From Saccoglossus kowalevskii (Eukaryota > Hemichordata > Enteropneusta > Harrimaniidae), in NCBI RefSeq assembly GCF_000003605.2, contig NW_003115029.1, positions 1 to 64,000 of the forward strand: a stretch of DNA of 64,000 nt, in the 5' to 3' direction. Under the pieces are notes generated by a model, which made no database searches, was not told the origin of the DNA, and saw only the letters and a program-made list of their open reading frames with translations. Each line of letters opens with the position of its first letter. The stretch's first letter is position 1. Made by a program: the position numbers and the translations under genes. Shown here piece by piece: positions 57,245 to 64,000 of this stretch.

Positions 57245-59159
57245 ATAAATGGAATAAAAAGCGAGATGAAAACAGCCTATATAAGCAGAGTATCACATGA
57301 GCTGACTGACCATAAAAATGATAGAAAACAGCATGCAAAGTTGGTAAAAGCGTGCGAAACTTTGGCGGAGTTACATGTATATTTAACTAAGTCATTGGAA
57401 TGCCAACCCCGCAGTTAAATTTCGAAAACATTAAGTAAAAGTCAAGAAAATGCCAGATATATAAGCAGATTATGGCAACTGCAAACCGAAAATCGAAGAC
57501 AAACTGCTTGCAAAGTTTTGAAAAACGATTGCAAAGTTTGTAGATTCGTTTGGGAATGTTACATATGATATTATATTGACGGGTTCCATAGTCAAAAGTT
57601 CGAAAACGTAAAACAATATTTCGTAAATTGCCGTTAAAGTAGCGTACTATTATTCGCAGCATGTAGAGGTCATAGGTCAATTCAAGAAGTTACTCGTACA
57701 AACGCTATCAGGTTTAAAACAGTGTCAAACATGAAATAGTCGCCAGATCGAGCATATTTCAATTTGCGTAAGCAGTAGTGTTGGTAGGTGAAGAGACAAA
57801 GTTTAAAGTCAATCTCAATCGGGCATGGTTAGTTCTTGCATGGGAGACTGCCTGAGAAAACCAGCTAGGGAATTTTTTTTTGGTTTCATCACATACATAT
57901 CAAACATATGAGACAACGTTCGTGCATCTTTTTTTCACTGTAATGTCAATTATTTTTAGTAGAAAAACATGGAAATTTAGGCATGTTTTCAAGTTCATGA
58001 ACTTTTTTCCAATTTCTCTGTTATTTTTGGAGATCAAGTTGGTGATGATGTCGGCACATAGAGGGGTTTGACCTGTTAACGTAGCGTGAAAAGTCGTACA
58101 AAGTGAACGCAAAGTTGTGCAAAGTGATTGGAAAGTTTGTAGATATATTTGTATGCTTGACCTAAATTGTTGGCATATAGAAACCCGCAGTTGTAAAGTC
58201 AAATAAATGAATAAAAGCGAGATGAAAACAGCCTATATAAGCAGAGTATCACATGAGCTGACTGACCGTAAAAATGATAGAAAACCGCATGCAAAGTTGG
58301 TAAAAGCGTGCGAAACTTTGGCGGAGTTACATGTATATTTAACCTAAGTCATTGGAATGCCAACCCCGCAGTTAAATTTCGAAAACATTAAGTAAAAGTC
58401 AAGAAAATGCCAGATATATAAGCAGATTATGGCAACTGCAAACCGAAAATCGAAGACAAACTGCTTGCAAAGTTTTGAAAAACGATTGCAAAGTTTGTAG
58501 ATTCGTTTGGGAATGTTACATATGATATTATATTGACGGGTTCCATAGTCAAAAGTTCGAAAACGTAAAACAATATTTCGTAAATTGCCGTTAAAGTAGC
58601 GTACTATTATTCGCAGCATGTAGAGGTCATAGGTCAATTCAAGAAGTTACTCGTACAAACGCTATCAGGTTAAAAACAGTGTCAAACATGAAATAGTCGC
58701 CAGATCGAGCATATTTCAAATTGCGTAAGCAGTAGTGTTGGTAGGTGAATAGACAAAGTTTAAAGTCAATCTCAATCGGGCATGGTTAGTTCTTGCATGG
58801 GAGACTGCCTGAGAAAACCAGCTAGGGAATTTTTTTTTGGTTTCATCACATACATATCAAACATATGAGACAACGTTCGTGCATCTTTTTTTCACTGTAA
58901 TGTCAATTATTTTTAGTAGAAAAACATGGAAATTTAGGCATGTTTTCAAGTTCATGAACTTTTTTCCAATTTCTCTGTTATTTTTGGAGATCAAGTTGGT
59001 GATGATGTCGGCACATAGAGGGGTTTGACCTGTTAACGTAGCGTGAAAAGTCGTACAAAGTGAACGCAAAGTTGTGCAAAATGATTGGAAAGTTTGTAGA
59101 TATATTTGTATGCTTGACCTAAATTGTTGGCATATAGAAACCCGCAGTTGTAAAGTCAA
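57245..59159 (+). repeat. Monomers M61-M62, gamma-type near-twins
   Basis: Both share AAAAGCGTGCGAAAC, GATCGAGCATATTTC, GTAAGCAGTAG, CAATCTCAATCGGG, TTCATGAACTTTTTTCC, CACATAGAGGGG and GTAGCGTGAAAAG. They resemble M54 seven units upstream. M62 keeps GGTGAATAGACAAAG. Confidence 0.87.
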
Positions 59160-62021
59160 ATAAATGAATAAAAGCGAGATGAAAACAGCCTATATAAGCA
59201 GAGTATCACATGAGCTGACTGACCGTAAAAATGATAGAAAACAGCATGCAAAATTGGTAAAAGCGTGCGAAACGTTGGCGGAGTTACATGTATATTTAAC
59301 CTAAGTCATTGGAATGTCAACCCCGCAGTTAAATTTCGAAAACATTAAGTAAAAGTCAAGAAAATGCCAGATATATAAGCAGATTATGGCAACTGCAAAC
59401 CAAATCGAAGACAAACTGCTTGCAAAGTTTTGAAAACCGATTGCAAAGTTTGTAGATTCGTTTGGGAATGTTACATATGATATTATATTGACGGGTTCCA
59501 TAGTCAAAAGTTCGAAAACGTAAAACAATATTTCGTAAATTGCCGTTAAAGTAGCGTACTATTATTCGCAGCATGTAGAGGTCATAGGTCAATTCAAGAA
59601 GTTACTCGTACAAACGCTATCAGGTTTAAAACAGTGTCAAACATGAAATAGTCGCCAGATCGAGCATATTTCAAATTGCGTAAGCAGTAGTGTTGGTAGG
59701 TGAAGAGATAAAGTTTAAAGTCAAGCTCAATCGGGCATGGTTAGTTCTTGCATGGGAGACTGCCTGAGAAAACCAGCTAGGGAATTTTTTTTTGGTTTTA
59801 TCACATACATATCAAACATATTAGACAACGTTCGTGCATCTTTTTTCACTGTAATGTCAATTATTTTTAGTAGAAACACATGGAAATTTAGGCATGTTTT
59901 CAAGTTCATGAACATTTTTCCAATTTCTCTGTTATTTTTGGAGATCAAGTTGGTGATGATGTCGGCACATAGTGGGGTTTGACCTGTTAACGTAGCGTGA
60001 AAAGTCGTACAAAGTGAACGCAAAGTTGTGCAAAGTGATTGGAAAGTTTGTAGATATATTTGTATGCTTGACCTAAATTGTTGGCATATAGAAACCCGCA
60101 GTTGTAAAGTCAAATAAATGAATAAAAGCGAGATGAAAACAGCCTATATAAGCAGAGTATCACATGAGCTGACTGACCGTAAAAATGATAGAAAACAGCA
60201 TGCAAAATTGGTAAAAGCGTGCGAAACGTTGGCGGAGTTACATGTATATTTAACCTAAGTCATTGGAATGTCAACCCCGCAGTTAAATTTCGAAAACATT
60301 AAGTAAAAGTCAAGAAAATGCCAGATATATAAGCAGATTATGGCAACTGCAAACCAAATCGAAGACAAACTGCTTGCAAAGTTTTGAAAACCGATTGCAA
60401 AGTTTGTAGATTCGTTTGGGAATGTTACATATGATATTATATTGACGGGTTCCATAGTCAAAAGTTCGAAAACGTAAAACAATATTTCGTAAATTGCCGT
60501 TAAAGTAGCGTACTATTATTCGCAGCATGTAGAGGTCATAGGTCAATTCAAGAAGTTACTCGTACAAACGCTATCAGGTTTAAAACAGTGTCAAACATGA
60601 AAAAGTCGCCAGATCGAGCATATTTCAAATTGCGTAAGCAGTAGTGTTGGTAGGTGAAGAGATAAAGTTTAAAGTCAAGCTCAATCGGGCATGGTTAGTT
60701 CTTGCATGGGAGACTGCCTGAGAAAACCAGCTAGGGAATTTTTTTTTGGTTTCATCACATACATATCAAACATATTAGACAACGTTCGTGCATCTTTTTT
60801 CACTGTAATGTCAATTATTTTTAGTAGAAACACATGGAAATTTAGGCATGTTTTCAAGTTCATGAACATTTTTCCAATTTCTCTGTTATTTTTGGAGATC
60901 AAGTTGGTGATGATGTCGGCACATAGTGGGGTTTGACCTGTTAACGTAGCGTGAAAAGTCGTACAAAGTGAACGCAAAGTTGTGCAAAGTGATTGGAAAG
61001 TTTGTAGATATATTTGTATGCTTGACCTAAATTGTTGGCATATAGAAACCCGCAGTTGTAAAGTCAAATAAATGAATAAAAGCGAGATGAAAACAGCCTA
61101 TATAAGCAGAGTATCACATGAGCTGACTGACCGTAAAAATGATAGAAAACAGCATGCAAAATTGGTAAAAGCGTGCGAAACGTTGGCGGAGTTACATGTA
61201 TATTTAACCTAAGTCATTGGAATGTCAACCCCGCAGTTAAATTTCGAAAACATTAAGTAAAAGTCAAGAAAATGCCAGATATATAAGCAGATTATGGCAA
61301 CTGCAAACCAAATCGAAGACAAACTGCTTGCAAAGTTTTGAAAACCGATAGCAAAGTTTGTAGATTCGTTTGGGAATGTTACATATGATATTATATTGAC
61401 GGGTTCCATAGTCAAAAGTTCGAAAACGTAAAACAATATTTCGTAAATTGCCGTTAAAGTAGCGTACTATTATTCGCAGAATGTAGAGGTCATAGGTCAA
61501 TTCAAGAAGTTACTCGTACAAACGCTATCAGGTTTAAAACAGTGTCAAACATGAAATAGTCGCCAGATCGAGCATATTTCAAATTGCGTAAGCAGTAGTG
61601 TTGGTAGGTGAAGAGATAAAGTTTAAAGTCAAGCTCAATCGGGCATGGTTAGTTCTTGCATGGGAGACTGCCTGAGAAAACCAGATAGGGAATTTTTTTT
61701 TGGTTTCATCACATACATATCAAACATATTAGACAACGTTCGTGCATCTTTTCTCACTGTAATGTCAATTATTTTTAGTAGAAACACATGGAAATTTAGG
61801 CATGTTTTCAAGTTCATGAACATTTTTCCAATTTCTCTGTTATTTTTGGAGATCAAGTTGGTGATGATGTCGGCACATAGTGGGGTTTGACCTGTTAACG
61901 TAGCGTGAAAAGTCGTACAAAGTGAACGCAAAGTTGTGCAAAGTGATTGGAAAGTTTGTAGATATATTTGTATGCTTGACCTAAATTGTTGGCATATAGA
62001 AACCCGCAGTTGTAAAGTCAA
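59160..62021 (+). repeat. Monomers M63-M65, zeta block of 954-bp units
   Basis: Three consecutive units of exactly 954 bp share GGAATGTCAACCCC, GCAAACCAAATCG (a short deletion), GAAAACCGAT, AGAGATAAAGTTTAAAG, CATATTAGACAACG and GAAACACATGG. By eye only a few bases differ between them. GGAATGTCAACCCC continues into M66 near 62172, where the other zeta changes stop. Inference: a second recent local amplification, independent of the alpha block. Confidence 0.92.
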
Positions 62022-64000
62022 ATAAATGAATAAAAGCGAGATGAAAACAGCCTATATAAGCAGAGTATCACATGAGCTGACTGACCGTAAAAATGATAGA
62101 AAACAGCATGCAAAATTGGTAAAAGCGTGCAAAACGTTGGCGGAGTTACATGTATATTTAACCTAAGTCATTGGAATGTCAACCCCGCAATTAAATTTCG
62201 AAAACATTAAGTAAAAGTCAAGAAAATACCAGATATATAAGCAGATTATGGCAACTGCAAACCGAAAATCGAAGGTAAACTGCTTGCAAAGTTTTGAAAA
62301 ACGATTGCAAAGTTTTAAGCTTCGTTTGGGAATGTTACATATGATATTATATTGACAGGTTCCATAGTCAAAAGTTCGAAAACGTAAAACAATATTTCGT
62401 AAATTGCCGTTAAAGTAGCGTACTATTATTCGCAGCATGTAGATGTCATAGGTCAATTCAAGAAGTTACTCGTACAAACGCTATCAAGTTTAAAACAGTG
62501 TCAAACATGAAATAGTCGCCAATTCAAGTGAATTTCAAATTGCGTAAGCAGTAGTGTGGGTAGGTGAAGAGACAAAGTTTAAAGTCAAGCTCAGTCGGGC
62601 CTGGTTATTTCTTGCATGGGAGACTGCCTGAGAAAACCAGCTAGGGAATTGTTTTTTGGTTTCATCACATACATATCAAACATATGACAAAATGTTCGTG
62701 CATCTTTTTTCACTGTGATGTAAATTATTTTTAGTAGAAAAACATGGAAATTTAGGCATGTTTTCAAGTTCATGAACATTTTTCCAATTTCTCTATTATT
62801 TTTGGAGATCAAGTTGGTGATGATGTCGGCACATAGTGGGGTTTGACCTGTTAACGTACCGTGAAAAGTCGTACAAAGTGAACGCAAAGTTGTGCAAAGT
62901 GATTCGAAAGTTTGTAGATATATTTGTATGCTTGACCTAACTTGTTGGCATATTGAAACCCGCAGTTGTAAAGTCAAATAAATGAATAAAAGCGAGATGA
63001 AAACAGCCTATATAAGCAGAGTATCACATGAGCTGACTGGCCGTAAAAATGATAGAAAACAGCATGCAAAGTTTGTAAAAGTGTTCGAAACGTTGGCGGA
63101 GTTACATGTATATTTAACCTAAGTCATTGGAATGCCAACCCCGCAGTTAAATTTCGAAAACATTAAGTAATTGTCTGAAAAATGCCAGATATATAAGCAG
63201 ATTATCGCAACTGCAAACCGCAAATCGAAGACAAACTGCTTGCAAAGTTTTGAAAAACGATTGCAAAGTTTGTAGATTCGTTTGGGAATGTTACATATGA
63301 TATTATATTGACGGGTTCCATAGTCAAAAGTTAGAAAACGTAAAACAATATTTCGTAAATTGCCGTTAAAGGAGCGAACTATTATTCGCAGCATGTAGAG
63401 GTCATAGGTCAATTCAAGAAGTTACTCGTACAAACGCTATCAGGTTTAAAACAGTGTCAAACATGAAATAGTCGCCAACTCGAGTATATTTCAAATTGCG
63501 TAACCAGTAGTGTTGGTAGGTGAAGAGACAAAGTTTAAAGTCAAGCTCAATCGGGCATGGTTAGTTCTTGCATGGGAGACTGCCTGAGAAAACCAGCTAG
63601 GGAAATTTTTTTTTGTTTCATCACATACATATCAAACATATGAGACAACGTTCGTGCATTTTTTTTCACTGTAATGTCAATTATTTTTAGTAGAAAAACA
63701 TGGAAATTTAGGCATGTTTTCAAGTTCATGAACATTTTTCCAATTTCTCTGTTATTTTTGGAGATCAAGTTGGTGATGATGTCGGCACATAGTGGGGTTT
63801 GACCTGTTAACGTACCGTGAAAAGTCGTACAAAGTGAACGCAAAGTTGTGCAAAGTGATTGGAAAGTTTGTAGATATATTTGTATGCTTGACCTAACTTG
63901 TTGGCATATAGAAACCCGCAGTTGTAAAGTCAAATAAATGAATAAAAGCGAGATGAAAACAGCCTATATAAGCAGAGTATCACATGAGCTGACTGACCGT
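62022..64000 (+). repeat. M66, M67 and start of M68
   Basis: M66 begins zeta-like (GGAATGTCAACC), then has AGTTTTAAGCTTCG (a HindIII site), CCAATTCAAGTGAATTTC, CTCAGTCGGGCC and GTGATGTAAATT. M67 is eta-like in its first half (TAATTGTCTG, ATTATCGCAAC, GTTAGAAAACG, GCGAACT, CCAACTCGAG). The window ends inside sub-unit A, still within the array. Confidence 0.88.

Larger units (their letters stand above)
1..64000 (+). repeat. Satellite DNA array, ~956-bp monomer, about 67 tandem copies
   Basis: Seen directly: the same unit recurs head to tail over the whole window in one orientation. I define a monomer as ending at the last A of GTTGTAAAGTCAA (or its local variant). These ends, M1 to M67, lie at 884, 1832, 2787, 3743, 4699, 5652, 6610, 7566, 8524, 9476, 10440, 11396, 12351, 13308, 14261, 15222, 16178, 17134, 18094, 19050, 20006, 20962, 21919, 22876, 23833, 24790, 25742, 26700, 27656, 28613, 29569, 30526, 31483, 32440, 33397, 34352, 35303, 36260, 37215, 38172, 39117, 40074, 41028, 41982, 42919, 43874, 44829, 45782, 46738, 47688, 48646, 49602, 50560, 51516, 52471, 53428, 54383, 55336, 56290, 57244, 58202, 59159, 60113, 61067, 62021, 62977 and 63933. 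Spacing is mostly 952-958 bp; exceptions are explained in separate entries. GC is near 35%. No gene, transposon or unique DNA interrupts it. Inference: heterochromatic eukaryotic satellite; family name unknown. Confidence 0.98.

Noticed and set aside
1-64000. CRISPR array
   Set aside because: The period is about 956 bp, with no short direct repeats and unique spacers, and no cas genes.
1-64000. Ribosomal DNA or histone cluster as an explanation of the tandem repeat
   Set aside because: The unit is too short and has no rRNA or histone sequence on either strand.
1-64000. Window length close to a whole number of monomers (67), as if the array closed on itself as a circle
   Set aside because: The end (GACCGT) and start (GATAGAAAA) are about 6 bases out of register. 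With a fixed window length this is most simply coincidence, and no other sign of a circle is visible.

Overview
The whole window is one tandem satellite DNA array. A monomer of about 956 bp repeats head to tail from base 1 to base 64000: 67 successive copies of one anchor site can be placed, normally 952-958 bp apart. All copies have the same orientation. I found no unrelated sequence, no mobile-element insertion and no inverted segment inside the array; the only interruption is a run of 50 Ns at 42071-42120. I recognise no protein-coding gene, rRNA, tRNA, CRISPR array or bacterial feature. The sequence is AT-rich (about 35% GC from hand counts of six 60-base lines), and a clean monomer holds about 30 CpG, close to random expectation. 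This fits satellite heterochromatin, such as a centromere, pericentromere or sex chromosome, of a eukaryote without vertebrate-like CpG depletion. The species and chromosome cannot be read from the sequence, and I do not recognise the satellite as a named family.

The monomer is itself composite. Three consecutive sub-units of about 180 bp (called C, A and B here; shown at 17976-18511) are diverged copies of one another, and a fourth (D) is possible. The last roughly 280 bp, with two T-tracts, has no visible relation to them. The likely history is a short satellite of about 180 bp that grew into a multimer, diverged, and was then re-amplified as a 956-bp unit.

The array is a patchwork of monomer variants, named here by Greek letters. 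Mixed and gamma types fill about 1-8.5 kb, epsilon 8.5-10.4 kb, beta 10.4-14.3 kb, and a highly uniform alpha block 15.2-22.4 kb. Beta returns at 22.4-25.4 kb, followed by delta at 25.4-27.3 kb and mixed types at 27.3-34 kb. Epsilon returns at 34-35.2 kb and mixed types run to the gap at 42 kb. After that come mixed, eta, delta, beta, kappa and gamma types at 42.1-52.5 kb, eta-kappa-gamma again at 52.5-59.2 kb, a uniform zeta run of 954-bp units at 59.2-62.0 kb, and mixed/eta types to the end. Private variants recur at distances that are whole multiples of the period (2, 6, 7, 20, 21, 23, 26, 27, 28, 31, 36, 37 and 51 units), and several monomers change type internally. This is the signature of unequal exchange and gene conversion, with a decayed 6-7-unit higher-order order visible between about 45 and 59 kb.

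Nothing here works as a set of genes. The open frames on both strands are by-products of repetition. Many of those checked open on TTG and change length with a T6/T7 tract. Possible activity is limited to transcription of the satellite: each monomer carries two TATATAAG sites and a close AATAAA pair, which is suggestive only.
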